From contig JALUMJ010000045.1 of assembly GCA_027040375.1 (NCBI GenBank), forward strand, positions 1 through 12,755: DNA of 12,755 bases, written 5' to 3'. A program made the position numbers and the translations under genes. Source of the DNA: Campylobacteraceae bacterium. GTDB lineage: Bacteria > Campylobacterota > Campylobacteria > Campylobacterales > Sulfurospirillaceae. The notes beneath the pieces were generated by a model. The model was not told the origin of the DNA, made no database searches, and saw only the letters and a program-made list of their open reading frames with translations. Below are positions 1-6,184 of the stretch, piece after piece. The stretch's first letter is position 1. Every line of letters starts with the position of its first letter.

Positions 1-7
1 CCCAAAA

Positions 8-30
8 ATCAAAAGCAGATGCTTTTTGAT
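8..30. terminator. Small hairpin, likely bidirectional terminator
   Basis: The arms ATCAAAAGC (8-16) and GCTTTTTGAT (21-30) pair around an AGAT loop with one bulged base. The core stem AAAAGC/GCTTTT is followed by T-rich sequence on the plus strand, and by symmetry also on the minus strand. It could end a transcript entering from the left edge or the lysE transcript from the right. The stem is short and AT-rich, so the call is modest. Confidence 0.4.
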
Positions 31-40
31 AAATAAATAT

Positions 41-74
41 CAATATTTCCGATTACAATAAATCGGGAATATTG
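41..74. repeat. 14-bp inverted repeat (hairpin)
   Basis: The arms CAATATTTCCGATT (41-54) and AATCGGGAATATTG (61-74) are inverted copies with one mismatch, which would be a G-U pair in plus-strand RNA. The loop is six bases. It lies next to the REP-like palindrome at 79-127 in the non-coding stretch beyond lysE. No second copy was seen in this window, so membership of a repeat family is unproven. Confidence 0.6.
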
Positions 75-78
75 CAAA

Positions 79-127
79 GGGCTTGAATTTTAAATTTAAA
101 TAAATTCAAAATTCAAGCCCTGACCCT
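79..127. repeat. Solitary REP-like palindrome, same family as the transposase-element ends
   Basis: The arms at 79-91 and 108-120 form a perfect 13-bp stem. Bases 102-126 are identical over 25 bp to 6219-6243, inside the right end of the transposase element, and differ at one position from the left end (5405-5429, inverse orientation). The copy has no transposase gene beside it and begins about 14 bases beyond the lysE stop. This fits a REP-type repeat mobilised in trans by the Y1 transposase encoded at 5402-6184. It may also act as a 3'-end hairpin for lysE mRNA. Confidence 0.75.
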
Positions 128-140
128 AACTTGTGGTTAT

Positions 141-788
141 TTAATTATTGCTACTTGTTGCAACTTTAAAGCCAAAGCCTATCAAAACACTTCCAACAAC
201 TTTTTCGATGACTTTTTTGTATCTATCAAACTTTTTTAACAATGGCAGATGAGTAAAGAAAATAGCTACTGTGCCAAACCATAGCAGATGTGCCAAGGAT
301 ATAATAGCTCCATATATAAGCTGAATCCAAATCGGGGTATCAGGCTTGACAACTTGTGTGAATATACTCAAGAAAAAAATTGTAGTTTTGGGATTTAGAG
401 CATTTGTAATAAAGCCAATCTTGAATGCAGCAAAATCAGATAAGCTTTGTTTTTGCCCTTTGACATCAGTATCTATCAATGAATTGGAGTTAAAAGTCTT
501 CCAGCCTATATAAATCAAATATGCGCCACCCAAATACTTAACTATAGAAAAAAGGATTATTGATTGTGAGATGATGATAGCAAGTCCAGCGATGCAATAC
601 GCTACATGAACCCAAATAGCCAAACTTATACCCAAAGCAGAGAATAATCCTGCCTTGCGAGAGGAAAATATACTGTTTTTGGTTATCATTACAAAATCAG
701 CTCCGGGACTTATCGCCATAAATATCGCAATAGTAGTAACTGTTAATATCCCTGTTAGGTATTGTAAATTATTAAGTATATCAATCAT
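141..788 (-). CDS. LysE/RhtB-family amino-acid exporter
   Basis: A 215-residue inner-membrane protein of the LysE/RhtB translocator superfamily, whose members export amino acids or related small molecules. Family landmarks are the N-terminal SPGADFVMITKNS segment (about residues 27-39), a GISLA helix, LGGAYLIYIGWKTF near residue 90, NPKTTIFFLSIF (about 132-143) and a C-terminal GSVLIGFGFKVA. About six hydrophobic segments span most of the length, the usual size and topology for the family. The ATG start is supported by AAGGA six bases upstream. It follows marC on the same strand, about 58 bases beyond its stop, with a TATAAT in the gap, so it may have its own promoter. The substrate (lysine, threonine, homoserine or other) cannot be told from sequence. 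Confidence 0.9.
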   Translation of the reverse strand: MIDILNNLQYLTGILTVTTIAIFMAISPGADFVMITKNSIFSSRKAGLFSALGISLAIWVHVAYCIAGLAIIISQSIILFSIVKYLGGAYLIYIGWKTFNSNSLIDTDVKGQKQSLSDFAAFKIGFITNALNPKTTIFFLSIFTQVVKPDTPIWIQLIYGAIISLAHLLWFGTVAIFFTHLPLLKKFDRYKKVIEKVVGSVLIGFGFKVATSSNN

Positions 789-817
789 TGGTAATCCTTG
801 GTTTTTTATTTTAATTT

Positions 818-823
818 ATTATA
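818..823 (-). promoter_or_regulatory. Candidate -10 box for lysE
   Basis: A perfect TATAAT on the minus strand lies about 30 bases upstream of the lysE ATG. No recognisable -35 hexamer is present at 16-18 bases. Weak -35 boxes are usual for the main sigma factor in Campylobacter and Helicobacter, which makes this acceptable but not compelling in AT-rich DNA. Confidence 0.4.
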
Positions 824-830
824 TCACAAA

Positions 831-841
831 CAAGCCCTGAC
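831..841. repeat. Short remnant of the REP-like repeat
   Basis: CAAGCCCTGAC matches 114-124 and 6231-6241 exactly over 11 bases. It sits just beyond the marC stop, the same 3'-end position as the full copies. The flanks do not extend the match, so it is either a degraded copy or chance. Confidence 0.35.
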
Positions 842-846
842 TATTT

Positions 847-1452
847 TTATAGATGAAATAACTCTCTTATGCCATCTATAAACATTTGAACTGCCATCAT
901 CAAAAGTAACATTCCCATCAATTTTTCCAATGCATTTAGTCCTTTTTGTCTCAACACTTTATATAAAAATGGGGATAAGTACAATATGCAAGACGATATA
1001 AACCAAGCCAAAACCACTGAAGCAAAAAGCTCCCAATGCAGATTTGGTGAATATGCCTTAGTCATAAGTAAGAGTGTAGCTAGCGCAGATGGGCCCGCTA
1101 TCATAGGTATGGCGATTGGCACCATAAATGGCTCTTCACTTGAACCAAATAAAGCAGAATTGCCTTCATTCCCAGGAAAAATCATCCTCAAGGCAATTAC
1201 GAAAAATATAACTGCTCCTGCGATTGTTACTGCTTCTGTTTCTAGATGAAAGATATTTAAAAATGATTTTCCAAAAAAGAAAAAGAATAACAAAATTGCT
1301 AAACCAAATAGCATTTCTCGCACTATTATAATTTTCTTTCTTTTTTCATCAACATTTTTCAATATACTTAGAACCAAAGGAACATTCCCAAAAGGATCTA
1401 GCACAAACATAAACAAGATAGCACTTGAAAGAATAGAAAAGTTTTCAACCAT
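847..1452 (-). CDS. MarC-family integral membrane protein
   Basis: A 201-residue membrane protein of the MarC/YchE family (formerly UPF0056), about the usual length. The signature DPFGNVPLVLSIL near residue 19, the conserved PMIAGPSALATLLLM (about 115-129) and the C-terminal GLNALEKLMGMLLLMMAVQMFIDGI are all present. About six membrane segments are visible, one of them containing an FFFFF run near residue 57. The family's transport role is not settled; an early link to multiple antibiotic resistance was later disputed, so no function is assigned. The ATG has AAGG eight bases upstream and begins nine bases after the stop of the small membrane protein gene, consistent with one operon. C. jejuni has, as I recall, a relative near glmM and lspA. 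Confidence 0.9.
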   Translation of the reverse strand: MVENFSILSSAILFMFVLDPFGNVPLVLSILKNVDEKRKKIIIVREMLFGLAILLFFFFFGKSFLNIFHLETEAVTIAGAVIFFVIALRMIFPGNEGNSALFGSSEEPFMVPIAIPMIAGPSALATLLLMTKAYSPNLHWELFASVVLAWFISSCILYLSPFLYKVLRQKGLNALEKLMGMLLLMMAVQMFIDGIRELFHL

Positions 1453-1461
1453 TTTACAACC

Positions 1462-1767
1462 TTACATGCAGTAAAAAATATTTTTATTTATAAACCACTT
1501 TGCAACTTGCAGATTTGTGTAACTCATCTCTCTTTGAGTTATTGGCAATGAAAATAGCCTCATCTTTGATATAAGCACACCCATACAAAGCGTAAAAAAC
1601 AGAAAAAAAGAAATAGCTATGAAAAAATCGTACATGTACCAAAGTATCAATCCAATCAATGTCGGAGCATAGGATATAAAAATGTATAACAGCAATAATA
1701 TTATCTTACATTTAGTGCCTTTTATAATCGGCACTTGTTCAATCAAATCTGGTACAATTTCTTCCAT
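1462..1767 (-). CDS. Small two-helix membrane protein, unknown function
   Basis: A 101-residue protein not recognised as a named family. Residues 1-20 are polar, followed by two strongly hydrophobic stretches at about 22-44 and 48-67, then a cytoplasm-like basic tail (SKMRLFSLPITQRE) ending in an aromatic, cysteine-containing C-terminus. Its ATG directly abuts the TAG stop of yajQ (TAGATG), and there is no strong ribosome binding site, so translation probably depends on re-initiation after yajQ. It ends nine bases before marC. The tight spacing and absence of a longer overlapping frame support a real gene. The function is unknown; the position suggests co-expression with YajQ and the MarC-family protein. 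Confidence 0.7.
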   Translation of the reverse strand: MEEIVPDLIEQVPIIKGTKCKIILLLLYIFISYAPTLIGLILWYMYDFFIAISFFLFFTLCMGVLISKMRLFSLPITQREMSYTNLQVAKWFINKNIFYCM

Positions 1768-2268
1768 CTATTTCATATTTGCAAAGTTCAAAGGAATTTC
1801 TAAATCTCTTTGCTTTATGGCAGCTATGGCTGTTTGCAAGTCATCTATCGATTTTCCAACAACCCTTACTTCTTCACCACGGATAGATGCTTGAACTTTT
1901 AATTTCAAATCTTTAATCTCTTTTACTATCTTTCTAGCATCATCTTTTGAGATAGTGTCGTTAATGTTAACTGTTACTTTTGTATTTCCACCACCAACGC
2001 TATCTCTTTTAATCTCTTTTAGTGCCTTAGAAGATATACCTCTTTTTATCACTTTTGAGATTAAAATATCAAACATAGCATCTGCTTTATTGTCACTTGT
2101 AGTTGTCAAAAAGATAGTTTTTGCATTTTCATTATAATCAACATCTGCGACTAATCCTCTAAAATCATACCTATTTGTTATCTCTTTTTTTGCTTGTTCT
2201 ATTGCATTTTTAAGCTCTTGCTTATCTATCTCCGCTGTTATATCAAAACTGTGTTCTTTTGCCATCAT
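1768..2268 (-). CDS. yajQ: YajQ-family nucleotide/c-di-GMP-binding protein
   Basis: A 166-residue cytoplasmic protein of the YajQ family (UPF0234). The N-terminal EHSFDITAEIDKQELKNAI, the NRYDFRG block near residue 33 and the C-terminal VRVVGKSIDDLQTAIAAIKQ are typical, and the length is normal. Some family members bind cyclic di-GMP (Xanthomonas) and E. coli YajQ binds nucleotides; which applies here is not shown by the sequence. It starts with two consecutive ATG codons. The first overlaps the stop of the upstream HTH gene as ATGA, indicating translational coupling; the second ATG, one codon on, could equally serve. The gene appears at a comparable place near rpsU in C. jejuni (from memory). 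Confidence 0.95.
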   Translation of the reverse strand: MMAKEHSFDITAEIDKQELKNAIEQAKKEITNRYDFRGLVADVDYNENAKTIFLTTTSDNKADAMFDILISKVIKRGISSKALKEIKRDSVGGGNTKVTVNINDTISKDDARKIVKEIKDLKLKVQASIRGEEVRVVGKSIDDLQTAIAAIKQRDLEIPLNFANMK

Positions 2269-2852
2269 GCTTCCTTTTGTTTTATAAATTTTTTCTTTAT
2301 AGCCTTTTTCTCTTTTTTAGAGTATCCTTTTTGTTTTAGATAATCCCTAAGATCTTGCCAGTCGCTGTATGTTTCAACGATTCCTTTTGTTTGCGAATTA
2401 TCTGATTCGATATCTATATCTATCGCGTCTTCTTCATGCACAAAAATTTCTTCTTTTTTTATTTTTTTATGCTCTATTGCTCCACTTGACGCAAGGGTTA
2501 GTATGGCTTTTATGTGCTCATCTCTTTGTTTATATATTTTTTCAATTTCTTCTTTGGATTTTATAAGGAGTTTTTCTTTTTCTTGGACAAGCTTGTCTTT
2601 ATCTGCTTCTAACGCTCTGTTTCTATCTTTCAATTCTTTCATCTCATCTTTTAAAAGTTGGATATAAGCGTCACTTACATTGTTATTTGACTTTCTAGAT
2701 GAGCTTTTTTTGACCTCATCTGTTAGCACAACAAGTTTTATACCGTTTTCAATCACAGTTGTGAGAGAGCCTCTTCGTATGCGGTTATATATAGCTTCTT
2801 TACTAACGCCAAGTAACTCGGCAGTTTCTATAACTGTTAGCTTTTTTTCCAT
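2265..2852 (-). CDS. Helix-turn-helix / coiled-coil DNA-binding protein
   Basis: A 195-residue protein. Residues 5-30 (LTVIETAELLGVSKEAIYNR, then IRRG) form an excisionase/MerR-type winged helix-turn-helix, and NGIKLVVLTDEVKK looks like the wing and following helix. Residues about 60-115 are a long charged stretch with heptad-like spacing, a probable coiled coil for oligomerisation. An acidic segment (EEDAIDIDIESD, about 140-151) and a very basic C-terminus follow. The ATG is preceded by AAGGAG at six bases and a TATAAT about 28 bases upstream. It overlaps yajQ by four bases. The target and role are unknown. The architecture suggests a DNA-binding regulator or nucleoid-associated protein rather than a phage excisionase, since no phage genes are near. 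Confidence 0.75.
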   Translation of the reverse strand: MEKKLTVIETAELLGVSKEAIYNRIRRGSLTTVIENGIKLVVLTDEVKKSSSRKSNNNVSDAYIQLLKDEMKELKDRNRALEADKDKLVQEKEKLLIKSKEEIEKIYKQRDEHIKAILTLASSGAIEHKKIKKEEIFVHEEDAIDIDIESDNSQTKGIVETYSDWQDLRDYLKQKGYSKKEKKAIKKKFIKQKEA

Positions 2853-2879
2853 CGAATCTCCTTACATGTGAGATTTGAT

Positions 2880-2885
2880 ATTATA
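2880..2885 (-). promoter_or_regulatory. Candidate -10 box for the HTH-yajQ-marC cluster
   Basis: TATAAT on the minus strand lies 27 bases upstream of the HTH gene ATG, in the short gap between that gene and the rpsU terminator. No good -35 box at 16-18 bases. The clear rpsU terminator upstream means this cluster needs its own promoter, which supports the call. Confidence 0.5.
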
Positions 2886-2934
2886 CAAAGATTTGCTAAA
2901 TGTTAGTTAAAGCTTGGGAAAGTTATTATAAAAT

Positions 2935-2968
2935 AGATAAAAAAAGGCCAAGAAAGTTCTTGGCCTTA
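2935..2968 (-). terminator. Rho-independent terminator of rpsU
   Basis: The arms AAGGCCAAGAA (2944-2954) and TTCTTGGCCTT (2957-2967) are a perfect 11-bp inverted repeat. On the minus strand the stem is followed by a run of seven T. It begins seven bases beyond the rpsU stop. This is the strongest intrinsic terminator in the window. Confidence 0.9.
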
Positions 2969-2974
2969 AGTGTT

Positions 2975-3187
2975 TTAGAGTCTTGATTCGTATCTACGAA
3001 GCATATATAATCTTTTTAACATTTTTTTACGAGCACTAATTTTTTGCTTCTTACGCTTTTCAGTCGCAGTTTCAAAAAATCTTCTAGCTCTCGCTTCCGT
3101 TACGATAAGGTTACGGTCAATTTGTTTTTTAAATTTTCTATAAGCTTCTTCAAAAGAATCGTTAGGATGAACTTTAATCCCTGGCAT
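2975..3187 (-). CDS. rpsU: 30S ribosomal protein S21
   Basis: A 70-residue small basic protein of the 30S subunit, which helps initiation by acting near the 16S rRNA 3' end. It starts [20 protein letters not shown] and has the typical basic helices ([20 protein letters not shown], then [17 protein letters not shown]), with the usual length. An in-frame extension to 3328 exists, but the ATG at 3187 is chosen because AGGTGG lies about nine bases upstream and homologues begin at MPGI. It is monocistronic here: a TATAAT promoter (3222-3227) upstream and a strong terminator directly downstream. It is divergent from the recombinase-like/ccoG pair. Confidence 0.97.
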   Translation of the reverse strand: MPGIKVHPNDSFEEAYRKFKKQIDRNLIVTEARARRFFETATEKRKKQKISARKKMLKRLYMLRRYESRL

Positions 3188-3221
3188 ACTCTTCACCACC
3201 TTTCTTTTAAAATTGGCGTGT

Positions 3222-3227
3222 ATTATA
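3222..3227 (-). promoter_or_regulatory. Candidate -10 box of the rpsU promoter
   Basis: TATAAT on the minus strand lies about 35 bases upstream of the rpsU ATG. The upstream sequence is AT-rich without a clear -35 hexamer, as is common in this phylum. The start site would fall near 3215. The opposing promoter for the recombinase-like gene starts only about 50 bases away. Confidence 0.55.
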
Positions 3228-3263
3228 TCATAATAATACGAAAAATACATTAATGACGATTTA

Positions 3264-3278
3264 AAGCAAAATTTGCTT
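3264..3278. promoter_or_regulatory. 15-bp dyad overlapping a -35 box (candidate operator)
   Basis: AAGCAAA (3264-3270) and TTTGCTT (3272-3278) are perfect inverted half-sites around one central base. The right half-site overlaps the first two bases of the -35 hexamer TTGACT (3277-3282). A protein bound here could block the promoter of the recombinase-like gene and ccoG. The gene it controls encodes a DNA-binding protein, so autoregulation is one possibility. It does not resemble an FNR/CRP site. No experimental support. Confidence 0.45.
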
Positions 3279-3305
3279 GACTTTATTCGCCAATAGTTAT
3301 ATAAT
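3277..3305 (+). promoter_or_regulatory. Near-consensus housekeeping sigma promoter for the ccoG operon
   Basis: TTGACT (3277-3282), a 17-base spacer and TATAAT (3300-3305) differ from the ideal bacterial promoter at one position. The start site would lie near 3312, leaving a leader of about 19 bases with the ribosome binding site AAGGTG before the ATG at 3331. A good -35 box stands out among the weaker promoters of this window. Confidence 0.8.
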
Positions 3306-3330
3306 TTCGAGTAACAAAAAGGTGACATTT

Positions 3331-4011
3331 ATGAATACTATTCTCTTAAGAGCAAAAGATACCAAAACAAATGTAATACAACAACAAAAACATATTTTTA
3401 GGTATGCACATCAAAATGAACTAGATATTAATTCTACTGAAATTGACAATTCAGGAATCAATGATAGACTTGAGACTAAAAATGAGCTAAAAGGTTTTCT
3501 TAGGTCTCTAAGAGATAATGATAATATCTTGATACATTCTCTCTCAACATTTTCAAACAATACGGAAGATTTAATCAAGATTTTTAACTGTCTTTTTGAG
3601 CGTTCTATTTGTGTTTATATTACAAATATAAATATGAAAATAACAAAAAATACAAAAGCGATTGAGATATTTTCTATACTCATGAAGGAAAATGATATTT
3701 CTGCCGATATGAACAAAACAATTACCCAAGGTAGGCCAAAAGGAAGAATGTCTAAATCAAAATTTGACATCTATAGGTTAGAAATCATAGATTACCTTGA
3801 AAAAAATTGCTCTGTAAATGAAATTTCTAGGTTGTTGCATGTGAGCAGAAGCTCACTGAAAGATTATATAAATTCTAGAGGCTTAAAAGATCTTGTTAAA
3901 ACAAGAACTAAGCTGCTGCAAAAAAAAGATTTTAAGAAAACTAACGCTGCAACACAGCAGTGTAATATAATAAAAAAGGACGGAAATAACAATGGCTTGC
4001 GATATCAGTAA
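3331..4011 (+). CDS. Serine-recombinase-like protein lacking catalytic residues, with C-terminal HTH
   Basis: A 226-residue protein. The ATG at 3331 is chosen because AAGGTG precedes it by seven bases; a longer in-frame extension overlaps the promoter. Residues 4-100 follow the resolvase/invertase fold: ILLRAKDTKTNVIQQQ aligns with YxRVSTxxQNxxLQ, and DNILIHSLSTFSNNTEDLIKI aligns with DTLVVWKLDRLGRSVKNLVAL of Hin. The catalytic serine position reads K/D, and the active-site arginines of LDRLGRS are replaced (LSTFSNN). The dimerisation helix is shortened. A GRPKG hinge at 134-138 leads to an HTH at about 160-182 (CSVNEISRLLHVSRSSLKDY). It is probably a DNA-binding protein rather than a recombinase. 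The gene overlaps ccoG by 20 bases, suggesting coupled translation and a role in, or regulation of, oxidase assembly. Confidence 0.8.
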   Translation: MNTILLRAKDTKTNVIQQQKHIFRYAHQNELDINSTEIDNSGINDRLETKNELKGFLRSLRDNDNILIHSLSTFSNNTEDLIKIFNCLFERSICVYITNINMKITKNTKAIEIFSILMKENDISADMNKTITQGRPKGRMSKSKFDIYRLEIIDYLEKNCSVNEISRLLHVSRSSLKDYINSRGLKDLVKTRTKLLQKKDFKKTNAATQQCNIIKKDGNNNGLRYQ

Positions 4012-5368
4012 CCAATCACCAATACACAGAAAAAAAAGATACATAACATTTGCTATCATCACTATATTTGCTTTAGTATTACCTTTCATTAGAGTAAATG
4101 GAAATCATCTGTTTTTATTAAATTTTGATCATAAGCAATTAAATTTACTTTTTGTATCATTTGACATGCAAGAGTTATATCTTATGCCTTTTATATTGAT
4201 ACTTCTATTTTTGGGCGTATTCTTTATGACGACGCTTGGAGGAAGAGTTTGGTGTGGCTGGGCATGTCCTCAAACCATCTTTAGGACTATATACAGGGAT
4301 CTCTTGCAGACAAAACTTTTTGGACTTAGAAGAAATATCAACAATAAACAAGCCAAAACAAAAAAAGGTATGTATTTCCAAAAAATTATAGCTATATTGA
4401 TGTGGTCGATTTTGGCTTTTATAGCTGCTTCAGATTTTATATGGTATTTTGTTCCACCAGAGGATTATTTTAAATATTTATTAGATCCTACTAACCATAC
4501 TGTATTTTTAAGTTTTTTGGGTGGAATTACACTTTTTCTCATCTATGATGTTATCATGCTAAAAGAAAACTTTTGTGTATATATCTGCCCATATGCAAGA
4601 GTTCAATCTGTCATGTTTGATGATGATACAATCCAGCCTATATACAGTGAGCAAAGAGGTGGAAAAATATATGATGAACACGGGAAAAAACTTTGGAGCA
4701 AACCACCAGATGAGGATGATGACTGTACTGGCTGTGAAGCATGTGTAAGAGTATGCCCAACGCATATAGATATCCGAAAAGGGATGCAGCTAGAGTGCAT
4801 AAACTGTTTAGAATGCGCAGATGCGTGCGTTCCTGTTATGGGAAAACTCGGCAAAGAGCCATTGATAAAATGGACAAGTTCTAGCACAGCAGAACATGGG
4901 AAGAAGACTCAATATATAAGACTTAGAACAGTTGCATATGGTGTCGCACTTACGCTGGCTTTTATAGGTCTCATGTGGATGGGTAGCACAAAAGAGAAAA
5001 TGCTTCTTAATATAAACAGAACCTCTCAACTATATAAGATAAAAGACGGTGGTAAATCAGTAGAAAATGCATATACATTTCTATTTCATAATACTGACTC
5101 TAAAGACCATAAATATTATTTTGAGATAAATAATAAAGATATACAAGTGATTAAACCTAAAAAACCTTTTATGCTAAAAGGCAGAAAAGAGATAAAAAAA
5201 GTTGTTATATTAAAAACAACCAAGAGACTAATTAATACCGATAAAAAAGACACCCCAATTCCAATAGTGGTAAAAGCATATGCAGTAGATGACAAAGCTG
5301 GTATATCAGTCTTAAGAAAAACTATATTTTTCTATCCAAAAGAAAGCGTTTTAAACAAATATAAATAA
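3992..5368 (+). CDS. ccoG: Cytochrome c oxidase accessory protein CcoG (FixG/RdxA)
   Basis: A 458-residue inner-membrane polyferredoxin needed for cbb3-type oxidase assembly; in Rhodobacter capsulatus CcoG has been reported to reduce Cu(II) so that copper can be inserted. About five membrane segments are visible (18-33, 63-82, 130-152, 169-190, 311-330). The conserved CxxxCP motifs are at C88/C92 (VWCGWACPQTIF) and C195/C199 (CVYICPYARVQSVM). Two [4Fe-4S] clusters are supplied by C245, C248, C251, C255 and C269, C272, C275, C279. The C-terminal domain after 335 is the periplasmic Ig-like part. All metal ligands are intact. The start has AAGGACGG eight bases upstream and lies inside the end of the preceding gene. 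The cbb3 structural genes are not in the window. Confidence 0.97.
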   Translation: MACDISNQSPIHRKKRYITFAIITIFALVLPFIRVNGNHLFLLNFDHKQLNLLFVSFDMQELYLMPFILILLFLGVFFMTTLGGRVWCGWACPQTIFRTIYRDLLQTKLFGLRRNINNKQAKTKKGMYFQKIIAILMWSILAFIAASDFIWYFVPPEDYFKYLLDPTNHTVFLSFLGGITLFLIYDVIMLKENFCVYICPYARVQSVMFDDDTIQPIYSEQRGGKIYDEHGKKLWSKPPDEDDDCTGCEACVRVCPTHIDIRKGMQLECINCLECADACVPVMGKLGKEPLIKWTSSSTAEHGKKTQYIRLRTVAYGVALTLAFIGLMWMGSTKEKMLLNINRTSQLYKIKDGGKSVENAYTFLFHNTDSKDHKYYFEINNKDIQVIKPKKPFMLKGRKEIKKVVILKTTKRLINTDKKDTPIPIVVKAYAVDDKAGISVLRKTIFFYPKESVLNKYK

Positions 5369-5379
5369 AAACAAAATTT

Positions 5380-5432
5380 CAACCCCTCACCTCTTTTAGT
5401 TTTAGGGGTCAGGGGTTGAATTTTGAATTTTT
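5380..5432 (+). terminator. Hairpin after ccoG formed with the left end of the transposase element
   Basis: CAACCCCT (5380-5387) pairs with AGGGGTTG (5411-5418), with imperfect inner pairing, and is followed by TTTTGAATTTTTAT. It starts 11 bases after the ccoG stop. The right arm belongs to the element's terminal repeat and the left arm lies just outside it. It can plausibly end the ccoG transcript, although the loop is long and the T-run is interrupted. Confidence 0.5.
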
Positions 5433-6184
5433 ATAATTTTTGATATTGAAGAGATTGATAAATCTAAAAACTTTGCAATTTCACTTTGTGAAAAACTATC
5501 TTTATATGCCTGCAATATCTGTTGATTTCTTTCATTTTTTGTTAGATTATTATTAAAGTAATTTGATATATTTTTATTTTTCTCTACTTTCCTTGGATCT
5601 TTTTTGTAACTCGTGACTTCCTTTTTAAACCTATCCATCTTTGCAATATCAAGCTTTGTAACTTTTAAGTTTATCATATCCAATATATCTCTAGAGGTAC
5701 TGTACCACTCTAAGACAAATGTCTTTTCCATACACTCTTTTAGCTTGCTTGTTTTAATATCATAAGAGATAGTGTACTTGTACTCGCCTATTTCTTTAGT
5801 TATTTTGGCTTTTACAGGATTATATTCTATATATTTAAAAAGTGTAAAAAGATAATTATCATCAAATACATACCAAGACTTAAATCTATCTTGCCATAGG
5901 TGCCCTATTCTTTTGTATTTTTTATTGAAGTATTGTGCATATTTAGCATTTATCTGCCTCATGCCACTTGAGAGATTTTCTTCTGTATTTTCTAAAAGTA
6001 TGTGATAATGGTTGTCCATAAGAGCATAAGCATGGATTGTAAATCCATAAAGCATCGAAGTTTCATCAAGTATATCTAAAAATTTATCTTTATCTAAGTC
6101 ATCTTTGAAAATCAATCTTTTTTCGACACCACGATTGTATATATGGTGAAAACCTGCGGATTCAATTCTTGCTTTTCTTGACAT
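5402..6184 (-). CDS. REP-associated Y1 (HUH) transposase (RAYT)
   Basis: A 260-residue single-strand DNA transposase of the IS200/IS605-related REP-associated group. The metal-binding HUH pair is H59/H61 in MDNHYHILL, and candidate catalytic tyrosines are Y82 or Y85 in INAKYAQYFNKKY, followed by the family block RIGHLWQDRFKS (92-103). The N-terminus GFHHIYNRGVEKR is also typical. A C-terminal HTH (about 232-251, SQSEIAKFLDLSISSISKI) ends the protein. The ATG at 6184 is chosen because AAAGGA lies about seven bases upstream; starts at 6202 or 6226 would run into the terminal repeat. The frame is intact. The last residues (NSTPDP) and the stop codon lie in the left terminal repeat. It resembles family members known to recognise REP hairpins, and related copies are at 79-127. 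Confidence 0.9.
   Translation of the reverse strand: MSRKARIESAGFHHIYNRGVEKRLIFKDDLDKDKFLDILDETSMLYGFTIHAYALMDNHYHILLENTEENLSSGMRQINAKYAQYFNKKYKRIGHLWQDRFKSWYVFDDNYLFTLFKYIEYNPVKAKITKEIGEYKYTISYDIKTSKLKECMEKTFVLEWYSTSRDILDMINLKVTKLDIAKMDRFKKEVTSYKKDPRKVEKNKNISNYFNNNLTKNERNQQILQAYKDSFSQSEIAKFLDLSISSISKIIKIQNSTPDP

Noticed and set aside
3188..3328. N-terminal extension of rpsU
   Set aside because: It would cover the rpsU promoter and ribosome binding site and is absent from the S21 family.
3277..3330. Longer start for the recombinase-like protein at TTG 3277
   Set aside because: It overlaps the -35 and -10 boxes; the ATG at 3331 has AAGGTG at proper spacing.
4559..5029. Minus-strand ORFs opposite ccoG
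   Set aside because: They overlap the cysteine-rich coding region of ccoG and show no recognisable domain.
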